From: Gammaproteobacteria bacterium
GTDB lineage: Bacteria; Pseudomonadota; Gammaproteobacteria; Pseudomonadales; UBA7434
Direction: 5' to 3'
NCBI GenBank assembly: GCA_024280785.1
Contig: JAJRPK010000178.1
Location: 1-10,866, forward strand
DNA length: 10,866 bases
The translations under genes and the position numbers were made by a program. The notes under the pieces are model-generated. The model saw only the letters and a list, made by a program, of their open reading frames with translations. It was not told the DNA's origin and did no database searches. Below, one piece after another: positions 1 through 7,193 of the stretch; position 1 is the first letter of the stretch, and each line of letters opens with the position of its first letter.

Positions 1-137
1 GGTCGAGCTATTGCCCTTAAGCGGATGAGAATTGGCTAAGTCAGCCCTGCTCGCCTAAAGTTATCTCTGTTTAGTAACAATATGCACAGCAAAAACTGGA
101 CTAAGCGAGCGGTGACAGTGTTAAAATCCTGCCGATT
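1..137. other. Non-coding upstream stretch, possible tail of a preceding gene
   Basis: Frame 1 is open from the window edge for 12 codons (GRAIALKRMRIG) and stops at TAA 37-39. This could be the C-terminus of an upstream plus-strand gene, but it is too short to identify. No start codon or family motif is visible on either strand in the rest. A weak AT-rich 6-bp hairpin (AAAATC 123-128 / GATTTT 134-139) is not a convincing terminator. In Pseudomonas the gene preceding cytochrome c4 is engB; I see no engB N-terminus here. Confidence 0.3.
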
Positions 138-166
138 TTTAGACTAAATGGTGTTGGCGCTATAGT
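138..166 (+). promoter_or_regulatory. Probable sigma70 promoter of the cytochrome c4 gene
   Basis: TTTAGA (138-143, 4/6 to the -35 consensus) is followed, after a 17-bp spacer, by TATAGT (161-166, 5/6 to the -10 consensus). Transcription would start near 173, giving a leader of about 38 nt before the ATG at 211. The match is by eye. Confidence 0.45.
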
Positions 167-210
167 CGCACCCTAATCTTTATCCAACTAGCTAAATTCT
201 GGAAAACCAC

Positions 211-828
211 ATGAAGCCTATTACTACTGTGTTCATTCTTGCCATTTTGGGTGCATCTTTAGCCAATGTAGCTTTTGCAGTCGGTGATGCTAATGCGGGT
301 AAAGGCAAGGTAAGTGCTTGCGGCGCTTGCCACGGAAATGATGGGAATAGCCTGATTTCAGCTAACCCCAAGTTGGCGGGTCAGGGCGAAAAATACCTGT
401 TAAAACAATTGGTAGATATTCAGCAAGGCCATCGCCAAGTGCCGCTAATGGTAGGGCAGTTAGATCAATTTAACGATCAGGATTTAGCTGATATTGCTGC
501 CTATTTTGCCAGCCAGGTCCAAACCAAAAGCTCAGCTGAAGAAAACTGGGTAGAACTCGGTAAAGAGATTTATCGAAACGGCAACCATGAGCGTAAGATC
601 TCGGCTTGTACGGGTTGCCATGGCCCTGCCGGAGCGGGTAATGCCCCAGCTGGCTTCCCGTTAATAGCAGGTCAACATGCTGATTATATTGCCCAGCAAT
701 TGCGTCAGTTTTCTGTTGGTGAGCGAACCAATGATGGCGATGGCCGGATCATGCGAGATATTGCGGAACGAATGAATGAGAACGAAATCAAAGCGGTGGC
801 TAGTTATATTGCGGGTTTAAGAAAGTAA
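211..828 (+). CDS. cc4: Cytochrome c4, periplasmic di-haem c-type cytochrome
   Basis: The protein has 205 residues. A signal peptide covers residues 1-23, with an AFA cleavage motif before VGDA. Two homologous class I cytochrome domains follow. Domain 1 has the haem motif CGACH (C37, C40, H41) and a likely axial Met80 in VPLMVGQL. Domain 2 has CTGCH (C133, C136, H137) and a likely axial Met181 in GRIMRDIA. Each domain ends in the typical helix (DLADIAAYF, EIKAVASYI). Length and two-domain layout fit cytochrome c4, an electron carrier in the periplasm that in related bacteria passes electrons from the bc1 complex to terminal oxidases. The start is supported by the signal peptide, and GGA at 201-203 is a weak ribosome binding site. 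dsbA follows 101 bp downstream, the order I recall for Pseudomonas. The family call is firm; the specific redox partner is inferred. Confidence 0.93.
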   Translation: MKPITTVFILAILGASLANVAFAVGDANAGKGKVSACGACHGNDGNSLISANPKLAGQGEKYLLKQLVDIQQGHRQVPLMVGQLDQFNDQDLADIAAYFASQVQTKSSAEENWVELGKEIYRNGNHERKISACTGCHGPAGAGNAPAGFPLIAGQHADYIAQQLRQFSVGERTNDGDGRIMRDIAERMNENEIKAVASYIAGLRK

Positions 829-929
829 TTGAGACTGTTTGCTTGAATGGGGCTTGGCTCTATCGGTTAACGGTTATTATCTGATTAAATATAGCGATTT
901 TTAAAATTATATATAGAAGGTTGTCACTA

Positions 930-1655
930 ATGAAAATGTTGCGCCGTTGGTTAGTTCTTACTTTATTAATGCCGGTGTTGGCATTAACCCAGCATGCTTG
1001 TGCTGAGAGCGGCGAATCAACCGTTGTTAGCTCTACGGCCGAGGTTATGACGGAGCATCGGGATAGTAAAGTGGTCAAAGTTGCGCCTCTCAAAAAATAT
1101 GTAGAGGGTGAACACTACGAAGTTTTGCTTAATCCGAAAAAAATTTCCGGTGCTGACAAAATAGAGGTAATGGAGATTTTTTGGTATGGCTGCAGCCATT
1201 GTTTTGCATTTGAATCGTTACTTGAAGCGTGGAGAGCCGGAATCGCTGAAGACGTGGTTTTTGCTAGAACGCCCGCGATTTGGCGCGATGTGATGCGAAA
1301 CCACGCGAATGTTTACTATGCTACCCAAGCACTGGACGTTCCCGAAGAAATTCATCACGACATCTTTACGCTGCTGGCTAAGTCCCCTGCAATGGTCGAT
1401 CAGAGAAAATTTGCAGAGATATTTGCCCGTTATGGTGTCAGTGAAAAAGACTACACCCGAGCATTTAATGCGTTTGGCACTATGAGTAAGGTCTCGAAGG
1501 CGGAAACTCGCGCTAAAAAGAATTATCAGGTTCAAGGAACGCCGGAAATAGTGGTCAATGGAAAGTATCGAATCACTGGTCGGATGGGGGGAAGTCAAGC
1601 CGGGATGTTGGCGGTGGTAGATTATTTGATTGACTTGGAACGCAATGCTCAATAA
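930..1655 (+). CDS. dsbA: Thiol:disulfide interchange protein DsbA
   Basis: This is a 241-residue thioredoxin-fold oxidase that introduces disulfide bonds into exported proteins and is normally reoxidised by DsbB. I chose ATG 930 because AGAAGG (915-920) sits 9 nt upstream; a TTG at 921 in the same frame would leave no spacing to it. The signal peptide covers about residues 1-25 (MKMLRRW, hydrophobic core, ACA before ES). A charged spacer (about 27-56) precedes the domain proper (KYVEGEHYEVL). The active site is WYGCSHC with Cys88 and Cys91, where CPHC is usual, so the proline is replaced by serine. The cis-proline loop is GTPEIVVNGKY, with Pro205. The length exceeds the roughly 210 residues typical of DsbA, owing to the spacer. 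Cys24 lies in the signal peptide, and QHAC is a poor lipobox. A weak promoter-like pair (TTAACG...TATAGC) lies between cc4 and this gene, so it may be read with cc4 or independently. Confidence 0.92.
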   Translation: MKMLRRWLVLTLLMPVLALTQHACAESGESTVVSSTAEVMTEHRDSKVVKVAPLKKYVEGEHYEVLLNPKKISGADKIEVMEIFWYGCSHCFAFESLLEAWRAGIAEDVVFARTPAIWRDVMRNHANVYYATQALDVPEEIHHDIFTLLAKSPAMVDQRKFAEIFARYGVSEKDYTRAFNAFGTMSKVSKAETRAKKNYQVQGTPEIVVNGKYRITGRMGGSQAGMLAVVDYLIDLERNAQ

Positions 1656-1723
1656 ATCAATTTTGGTTAGCTAAGTAGTTGTTAATTAACTAGTTATTGC
1701 AGAATGATAAGTAGGTCACAGTT

Positions 1724-1754
1724 AAAAAGCTTTCTTTTAAGGAAGCTTTTTTTT
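1724..1754 (+). terminator. Rho-independent terminator after dsbA
   Basis: An 11-bp stem pairs 1724-1734 with 1741-1751 (AAAAAGCTTTC and GGAAGCTTTTT, one G-U pair). The loop is 6 nt (TTTTAA) and the run of T continues to 1754. It lies 69 bp past the dsbA stop and separates the cc4-dsbA unit from the diguanylate cyclase gene. Confidence 0.85.
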
Positions 1755-1802
1755 CGCCCGCTTTATCAGCAAATGGCTTCTATACTTACTTCTGCCGTTG
1801 TT

Positions 1803-1855
1803 AGATATATCTTTTAACTCGGTCGTAACAAACATGAATGATCTTGTTTGATCTT
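1803..1855. promoter_or_regulatory. Possible regulatory motifs upstream of the GGDEF gene
   Basis: Two motifs lie in the 129-bp gap before the diguanylate cyclase gene. One is a perfect 10-bp palindrome, AGATATATCT (1803-1812). The other is a direct repeat of TGATCTT at 1839-1845 and 1849-1855, spaced exactly one helical turn (10 bp) apart. No convincing -35/-10 pair accompanies them (TCTAAT at 1863-1868 is a lone -10-like hexamer). Either could be an activator site or chance in AT-rich DNA. Confidence 0.2.
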
Positions 1856-1883
1856 TTGCTATTCTAATGAGAAAAACCGGTAA

Positions 1884-3530
1884 ATGTCGACACCAAAAAA
1901 ACCGCATGGAGAGTTAGATCAATTGACCTCTAAAATGCGGGAACAAAAGCGTTTGTTAATGCAAACTCGAAAGTCCTTTAGTGGAGCTGTAGAGCACTTG
2001 GCAAACATTGCTGAGGGCCAAGATAATAATCTCGATAAGATTATTAGTGAATTACGGGTAGAAATGCGGCAGGGAGGTCCTAGTCCTGCCGTTATCAATC
2101 AGCTTGCTACCTCTGCAGGGACGATAGGCGCCTTACGACGTGGACGGGCTGAAAAATTAATCATGGGTTTTAGCAACTGTGTTGCCCAATTATTGTTATT
2201 AAGCCCTCCTGCCGACATTAAAAAAGAACTTTCCGAATTCATTCGCTCTGCGCGCAGGGTTATTGCCAGCCCCGCAGAGCAGGAGCTTCTGCCCACCCGC
2301 TATTCTCGCTTACAAAAGAAAGTTTTAGATGGTCTTGTTGCCAAGAACGACTTGGCGGTGAAGTATGCTGTGTCAACACGACCCGCGTCAGATGTGAACC
2401 TCAATGCAGATGATGCGGAAATGGAGATTGACGATGGCCACTTACAGGGCTTGCCGGCCTTTTCAACGGTGGCAGAAGCAATAGAGGGTATTTTGACTGA
2501 TATGGTGGTGCAAATTCGGCCGCCAGAAAATGCCTCAGAGGCGCTGGATCGAATGCGGCATATTTTGGTTGCTGGCTTAAATTGGTACGAGCTGGCGGCT
2601 CTATTAGAGCAATTGAGCATTGTAGTTCTCGCCGCATTGAATAACGATCAACAAGAGTTTGAACAGTTCTTAGAGGCTTTGAATGCTCGCCTGAGCAACG
2701 TCAATGGTGGTGTGAATCAGATTGATCAATTGACACAGAACTTCTTTGCAACCGGTGAAGAATTTGATCAAGTACTACGTGTCGGAATCGACGAGTTTGA
2801 AGATGAGTTGGGGCAAGCTCAAACAGTTGCCGGGCTTAAAGATTCGGTGAAGAGCCATCTTGAAAACGTGTTTGAACAACTTGACCGCTACAAGGAAACT
2901 CGCATAGAGTCACAGTGCGGATACGAACAAGAGCTGCAGACGTTGCGATCTAAAGTATCTGAGTTAGAGTACGAAGCACAATGCGCACAAGAAGAAATAG
3001 AGGTCCAGCAGCGGCGTAGCGAAATTGACGGTTTAACCTGCCTTCCAAACCGTGCGGCTTATGATCGCCGCATTGAGATGGAGCTAGAGCGTTGTCAACG
3101 TTATTCCCGTCAATTTTGTTTGGTGGTCGCTGATGTCGATGATTTCAAACGAATTAATGATACCTTTGGGCATTTAGCGGGCGATAAGGTTTTAAAGTTG
3201 TTGGCTGGTACAATGCGTGCACGATTGCGTAATACAGATTTTATTGCTCGCTATGGTGGTGAAGAGTTTGTCATTATATTGCCTGAGTCCGATGCCGAGG
3301 CTGCGATCGTTGCAATGAATCATATTTGTGAGCAGATTGCAGCGTGCCCCTTTCACCACAAAGAGCAACCGCTAAAAATCACTGTGTCCTTTGGCGTGGC
3401 AGAGGTTGGCATCGATGAAGATGCAGAAGCTTTATTTGCTCGTGCTGATAATGCGATGTATGCGGCTAAAAAAGGTGGCAGAAATCGATGTGAATTGGCT
3501 GATGCCCCCGTGCTACGTGTAGCAAAGTGA
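1884..3530 (+). CDS. Diguanylate cyclase (GGDEF domain), soluble, DgcP-like
   Basis: This 548-residue protein should make cyclic di-GMP from two GTP. No signal peptide or membrane segment is visible, so it is probably cytoplasmic. Residues 1 to about 370 are mostly helical, ending in a probable coiled coil (about 320-372, rich in E, Q and heptad-like L/V). The C-terminal GGDEF domain starts at DGLTCLPNR. It has the metal-binding Asp417 in ADVDDFK, the NDTFGH substrate segment, and the catalytic motif GGEEF at 458-462. The inhibitory I-site RNTD (449-452) lies the canonical five residues before GGEEF, so product feedback inhibition is expected. No EAL domain is present. The position just after dsbA, the lack of membrane helices and the coiled coil resemble DgcP of Pseudomonas (PA5487), but I cannot confirm orthology of the N-terminal half. 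The ribosome binding site before ATG 1884 is weak. No clear terminator follows. Confidence 0.9.
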   Translation: MSTPKKPHGELDQLTSKMREQKRLLMQTRKSFSGAVEHLANIAEGQDNNLDKIISELRVEMRQGGPSPAVINQLATSAGTIGALRRGRAEKLIMGFSNCVAQLLLLSPPADIKKELSEFIRSARRVIASPAEQELLPTRYSRLQKKVLDGLVAKNDLAVKYAVSTRPASDVNLNADDAEMEIDDGHLQGLPAFSTVAEAIEGILTDMVVQIRPPENASEALDRMRHILVAGLNWYELAALLEQLSIVVLAALNNDQQEFEQFLEALNARLSNVNGGVNQIDQLTQNFFATGEEFDQVLRVGIDEFEDELGQAQTVAGLKDSVKSHLENVFEQLDRYKETRIESQCGYEQELQTLRSKVSELEYEAQCAQEEIEVQQRRSEIDGLTCLPNRAAYDRRIEMELERCQRYSRQFCLVVADVDDFKRINDTFGHLAGDKVLKLLAGTMRARLRNTDFIARYGGEEFVIILPESDAEAAIVAMNHICEQIAACPFHHKEQPLKITVSFGVAEVGIDEDAEALFARADNAMYAAKKGGRNRCELADAPVLRVAK

Positions 3531-3665
3531 TTACTTGGTCAATACCTTTTTGTCCTATACAGAGACCCTGAGTAATTTTTATGGTTTCTTGCTACAAAGA
3601 TTTCAAACTGGTCTAAACTTTATGTGTAAGCAGTTTGATGAATAGTTCAGTGAGAGAGTATTGAA

Positions 3666-3830
3666 ATGGGTGACGAAGAAAAGCTGGATGTTGCGTTATT
3701 TGAGCAAATAGACGAAGCCTTGGAAGAGCGTGAAGGGTCTGATCGCAGAAAACAAGACACGGGCACCGATAATAGCAGTAGTGGAGAAGACCGGCGCAAG
3801 AATGACCGGCGAAATTCACCGGTTTCATAG
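3666..3830 (+). CDS. Small highly charged hypothetical protein, 54 aa
   Basis: The ORF runs from ATG 3666 to TAG 3828-3830, with a purine-rich GAGAG (3652-3656) at ribosome-binding distance. The first 23 residues are acidic and helix-prone (MGDEEKLDVALFEQIDEALEERE). The rest is hydrophilic and probably disordered, with a duplicated basic motif: DRRKQD (26-31) and DRRKND (42-47), then RRN. It has no signal peptide, membrane segment or cysteine. I do not recognise the family. RR-x-x-DRR stretches occur in linkers of some signalling proteins, and the gene lies 135 bp after the diguanylate cyclase with no clear terminator between, so it may be cotranscribed. The DNSSSG stretch (35-40) resembles half of a PilZ c-di-GMP motif, but the protein is far too short for a PilZ barrel. 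Coding status rests on start, ribosome binding site and the non-random composition of the product. Confidence 0.5.
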   Translation: MGDEEKLDVALFEQIDEALEEREGSDRRKQDTGTDNSSSGEDRRKNDRRNSPVS

Positions 3831-4227
3831 TTACAATAGCTCATTTAATACTAATAATAAGCTGTGCATAAGCAGGGCTGCCTTCACGATCATCCAGACG
3901 CGAATGGCGGCACTTATCACTTGTAACTATATGACCTATGCCTTCACTGTATATTTGTAGCTAAGCTATTGATTCTAGTCAATGTATTTTTTATGACGCC
4001 ATTGGCTATTGGCCATGGTGACTTCTGACGTATACCATACGCGGCCATTTTGGTGCTTATGCTGGTCTTATTTGATGAGATTGGCATAATGCTGTGCGTT
4101 TCTACATTAGCTGATAGCAGATATCCGTGGTTCAGTTACGGGTTCGAGTTGCTGGGTTACAGGGTAGGAGCGCGCGGTGCAGGATTTTGGCGTTGCAATC
4201 ATTCCATTAACTTATTGAAGCTTTCCT
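3831..4227. other. Gene-poor interval before the pnt operon
   Basis: This stretch of about 400 bp holds no ORF that looks real on either strand. Visible elements are an inverted repeat CGTAT-ACC-ATACG (4029-4041), a direct repeat ATTGGC/TATTGGCC (4001-4014) next to TGGCCATGG, and loosely repeated GGTTC(G)AGTT(A/G)C units around 4130-4153. The pnt promoter must lie here. TTGCAA (4193-4198) is a candidate -35, but no good -10 follows at the right distance. No tRNA or known riboswitch core is recognisable. Confidence 0.4.
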
Positions 4228-5367
4228 ATGTTAATAGCTATTCCCAAAGAAACGGCCGAAGGCGAGCGTCGGGCGCCTTTAGTTCCCGATTCGGTTAAAA
4301 AGCTTGCCCGTATGGGTGCTGACATTAGTGTTGAAGCAGGTGCAGGTTTAGCCGCTGGATACACAGATAGCGAATACGCGAGTGCCGGCGCCTCTATTGT
4401 TGCGGACCGCGTGGAACTGCTTGGTTCTGCCGATATGGTTTTGCGGGTTCGCAAGCCTGACCTGGCTGATGTCGACTTGTTAAAAGCCGGAAGCATACAT
4501 GTTAGCTTTCTCGACCCTTTTAACGAACATGAATTAATTGATGCGCTAAAAGCTAAAAACATTAGTGCAATCAGTATGGAAATGATTCCACGTACGACTC
4601 GATCCCAAAAAATGGATGCCTTGAGTTCGCAGGCTAATTTGGCGGGTTATGTGATGGTGCTGATTGCGGTGAATTACTTGCCGTCGATACTTCCTATGAT
4701 GATGACTCCAGCGGGTACGTTGAAACCGGCGAAGGTATTTATTATTGGTGCGGGTGTCGCAGGGCTCCAGGCAATCGCGACAGCTAAACGCCTTGGTGCG
4801 CAAGTTACTGCTTTTGATACTCGTTCAGAGGTTGCCGAACAAGTACGCTCTGTCGGCGCCAAGTTTCTCGAAATAGATTTGGGGGAAACCGGTTCGACTA
4901 AAGAGGGTTATGCTAAAGAGCTAACGCCCGAACAAATTCAGTTACAGCGCGATGCGCAGAAAGAGATTATTGCTAATTCCGATATTGTTATTACCACCGC
5001 TCAGGTATTTGGCCGCAAGCCTCCTGTTATCGTGCCTAAAGAATTTGTTGCAGGAATGAAGCCTGGCAGTGTAGTGATTGATATGGCGGCGGAAACGGGC
5101 GGCAATGTTGAGGGCTCCGAGCCCGGAAAAGTTGTTGAAGTCAACGGGGTCAAAATTGTTGGAACGGGTAACTGGCCTAACGCTGTTGCTCGTGATGCTT
5201 CACAGATGTATTCAAGCAACCTATTTAACTTGGTCGATGAGTTTTGGGATAAAGAAGCTAAAAAAGTGGTTTTGGATTTTGAGAATGATTTGATTGGCTG
5301 CGTCATCACCCACGACAATAACATTGTCAATGAAACCATTGCTAACATTCGTTCGGGCGGTAAATAA
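4228..5367 (+). CDS. pntAA: NAD(P) transhydrogenase subunit alpha part 1 (NAD(H)-binding domain I)
   Basis: The product is the 379-residue soluble domain I of the proton-translocating transhydrogenase. The enzyme transfers hydride from NADH to NADP+, driven by the proton gradient. The N-terminus (MLIAIPKETAEGERRAPLVPDSVKKL) matches the family start, so ATG 4228 is right despite a poor ribosome binding site. The conserved R-x4-Q-x2-D loop that contacts NAD is present as Arg122, Gln127 and Asp130, in RTTRSQKMDALSSQANLAGY. The Rossmann motif GAGVAGLQ covers 174-181, with Asp197 at the end of the second strand (TAFDTR), which favours NAD over NADP. GTGNWPNAVARDAS (312-325) is also typical. Unlike E. 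coli PntA, which carries membrane helices in the same chain, this protein stops after domain I; the helices are in the next gene, 2 bp away. This split arrangement is known from Rhodospirillum and Pseudomonas. Confidence 0.95.
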   Translation: MLIAIPKETAEGERRAPLVPDSVKKLARMGADISVEAGAGLAAGYTDSEYASAGASIVADRVELLGSADMVLRVRKPDLADVDLLKAGSIHVSFLDPFNEHELIDALKAKNISAISMEMIPRTTRSQKMDALSSQANLAGYVMVLIAVNYLPSILPMMMTPAGTLKPAKVFIIGAGVAGLQAIATAKRLGAQVTAFDTRSEVAEQVRSVGAKFLEIDLGETGSTKEGYAKELTPEQIQLQRDAQKEIIANSDIVITTAQVFGRKPPVIVPKEFVAGMKPGSVVIDMAAETGGNVEGSEPGKVVEVNGVKIVGTGNWPNAVARDASQMYSSNLFNLVDEFWDKEAKKVVLDFENDLIGCVITHDNNIVNETIANIRSGGK

Positions 5368-5369
5368 TT

Positions 5370-5663
5370 ATGGAAATCGTTTTTCTAATGTTCATCTTTG
5401 TTCTGGCTATTTTTCTTGGCTTTGAACTCATCAATAAAGTGCCATCAACACTACATACACCATTGATGTCGGGTTCTAATGCTATTTCTGGCATCACATT
5501 AGTTGGCGCTCTGGCTTTAGCGGGCTCTGCCGAACAAGAGCTGGCTACCATTCTAGGCACTGCGGCGGTAGCTTTAGCAACGATTAATGTAGTAGGCGGA
5601 TATATGGTTACCGATCGTATGCTAGCGATGTTTAAAAAGAAGCAGGGCGGTAATGCTAAATGA
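5370..5663 (+). CDS. pntAB: NAD(P) transhydrogenase subunit alpha part 2 (membrane domain II, first part)
   Basis: This is a 97-residue inner-membrane protein supplying the first helices of the proton channel. About three hydrophobic segments are visible: residues 1-19, roughly 38-53 and roughly 60-78. The family signature PSTLHTPLMSGSNAISGI (25-42) links helices 1 and 2. The C-terminus is basic (MFKKKQGGNAK), consistent with a cytoplasmic end. The gene starts 2 bp after the pntAA stop and its stop overlaps the pntB start in ATGA (5660-5663), so the three subunits are almost certainly translationally coupled. The length is normal for a split PntAB. Confidence 0.95.
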   Translation: MEIVFLMFIFVLAIFLGFELINKVPSTLHTPLMSGSNAISGITLVGALALAGSAEQELATILGTAAVALATINVVGGYMVTDRMLAMFKKKQGGNAK

Positions 5664-7063
5664 GCGCTGAAAATACAGAATTGCTAATAAATTTAGTTTA
5701 TGTTGTGTCTGCTGTTTTATTTATATTAGGGCTCAAGTTACTTGGATCTCCAGCAACGGCGCGTACAGGAAACCTGATCTCATCAGGTGGTATGTTTCTC
5801 GCCGTAGTAGTTACCTTGTTAGATCAGCAAATTATTGAGTATGAGTATATTCTGGCAGGGATTGTGATAGGCGGTCTCATTGGTGCGGTTATCGCGCGGA
5901 TGGTTGAGATGACTTCGATGCCTGAGATGGTAGCGTTGTTTAACGGCTTTGGTGGCTTAGCTAGTTTACTGGTGGGTTGGGCGGCACTGTCGGTAGCGTT
6001 ATTGACGGCAACGGCAATTAATCCGGTCTCAGTATTTACACTGGTGACAATTTTCTTATCGATATTAATCGGCGGCCTTACATTCACCGGGTCGGTGTTG
6101 GCATATGGAAAATTAAGCGAGAAGATTTCTGGCAGGCCTTTTGTTTATTCGGGTCAGCGGGTTGTTAACAGCCTGATATTAATTGCTGTCCTTGTTTGTG
6201 CCGGGTTATTTATTCAGGATCCAAGTGATCTAAACTGGTTGTATTTGGCAGTGGCACTATCATTAGTTTTAGGGGTGATGTTTGTTCTGCCTATTGGCGG
6301 TGCAGATATGCCAGTTGTGATCTCTTTGCTTAATAGCTTTTCAGGCATTGCCGCGGCGGCGGCGGGTTTTGCGATTGGTAACACACTGTTAATTGTGGCC
6401 GGATCATTAGTGGGGGCGAGTGGAATTATCCTTACAAATATTATGTGCAAAGCGATGAATAGATCGTTATCAAACGTCTTATTTTCGGGCTTTGGTGCCG
6501 TTAGTTCCAGCACTAGTACAGCCGTTATTGAGCAAGGTGAAGTTAAACCGTTATCGGCCGAAGATGCTTATTATATTTTGGAAGCTGCCACGAGCATAGT
6601 TATTATTCCCGGCTACGGAATGGCCGTTGCTCAAGCTCAGCATGTCGTTAAAGAACTACAGCAATTGCTAGAAAAGAATGACGCGGAAGTGGTCTATGCT
6701 ATTCACCCTGTTGCCGGTCGCATGCCTGGTCACATGAATGTTCTTCTTGCTGAGGCTGATGTTCCCTATGATTTGCTGCTCGAAATGGACCAGATCAACC
6801 CGCGGATGGATACTTTTGATGTGGCGATTGTTATTGGTGCTAACGATGTGGTTAACCCTGCGGCGCGTGAGATTGAGTCCAGCCCTATTTATGGTATGCC
6901 CATTATTAATGTTGATCAGGCTCGAACGGTATTCGTATTAAAGCGCTCAATGGCGTCAGGGTTTGCGGGCATAGACAACCCGTTATTCTTTAAAGAAAAT
7001 ACCCGCATGTTATTTGGCGATGCAAAAGAAACGCTGGGGAAATTGATCAAGGCGTTCGATTAA
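5660..7063 (+). CDS. pntB: NAD(P) transhydrogenase subunit beta (membrane domain II and NADP(H)-binding domain III)
   Basis: The product has 467 residues. The N-terminal half (about 5-265) is a string of hydrophobic helices completing the proton channel. The C-terminal part is domain III, which binds NADP(H) on the cytoplasmic side. Its signatures are GYGMAVAQAQ (from Gly318), HPVAGRMPGHMNVLLAEA (from His349), DVAIVIGANDVVNPAA (from Asp387) and KRSMASGFAGIDNPLF (from Lys428); Lys-Arg-Ser in the last contacts the 2'-phosphate of NADP in this family. All are intact. The ATGA overlap with pntAB sets the start. With pntAA and pntAB it forms the full enzyme, supplying NADPH at the expense of the proton gradient. 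The length matches the family. Confidence 0.96.
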   Translation: MSAENTELLINLVYVVSAVLFILGLKLLGSPATARTGNLISSGGMFLAVVVTLLDQQIIEYEYILAGIVIGGLIGAVIARMVEMTSMPEMVALFNGFGGLASLLVGWAALSVALLTATAINPVSVFTLVTIFLSILIGGLTFTGSVLAYGKLSEKISGRPFVYSGQRVVNSLILIAVLVCAGLFIQDPSDLNWLYLAVALSLVLGVMFVLPIGGADMPVVISLLNSFSGIAAAAAGFAIGNTLLIVAGSLVGASGIILTNIMCKAMNRSLSNVLFSGFGAVSSSTSTAVIEQGEVKPLSAEDAYYILEAATSIVIIPGYGMAVAQAQHVVKELQQLLEKNDAEVVYAIHPVAGRMPGHMNVLLAEADVPYDLLLEMDQINPRMDTFDVAIVIGANDVVNPAAREIESSPIYGMPIINVDQARTVFVLKRSMASGFAGIDNPLFFKENTRMLFGDAKETLGKLIKAFD

Positions 7064-7118
7064 GGCGCGGGTTCAATTAAACAATGTTGTGTAATAGCTG
7101 AAAATCTACATAATACCG

Positions 7119-7158
7119 AAAAAGCGAAAGCAAATTGAAAGATTGCTTTCGCTTTTTT
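7119..7158. terminator. Bidirectional intrinsic terminator between pntB and the convergent lysR gene
   Basis: A perfect 15-bp stem pairs 7119-7133 (AAAAAGCGAAAGCAA) with 7143-7157 (TTGCTTTCGCTTTTT), with a 9-nt loop. T runs to 7158 on the plus strand. The A-run at the left gives a matching T-run on the minus strand. It lies 55 bp after the pntB stop and 36 bp after the end of the minus-strand regulator, as expected for a shared terminator of convergent genes. Confidence 0.9.
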
Positions 7159-7193
7159 CGTTAAGTAAATTAAAAGGCAATATATATTTAATT

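Noticed and set aside
1..210. engB N-terminus on the minus strand or a Spot 42/ErsA-like sRNA, expected from Pseudomonas gene order
   Set aside because: All minus-strand frames have stops near position 30-60 or lack the GTPase motifs, and no recognisable sRNA terminator is present.
860..1652. Minus-strand ORFs opposite dsbA
   Set aside because: They are antisense to a well-supported dsbA with clear signal peptide and active site, and they lack family features.
3768..3788. PilZ-type c-di-GMP motif (DNSSSG) in the small ORF
   Set aside because: The RxxxR half is not present at the right spacing, and 54 residues cannot form the PilZ barrel.
3613..3960. Overlapping ORFs on both strands around the small charged ORF
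   Set aside because: They are other-frame readings of the 3666-3830 region, with Cys/Ser/Arg-rich products and no ribosome binding sites. The 54-codon frame has the better start and composition.
4131..4165. tRNA-like T-arm (GGTTCGAG)
   Set aside because: The flanking bases do not form a 5-bp T-stem, and no acceptor or anticodon arms can be built.
4050..4298. Plus-strand ORF of about 80 codons before pntAA
   Set aside because: It overlaps the pntAA coding region by about 70 bp in another frame, has a TTG start and gives a product with no family look.
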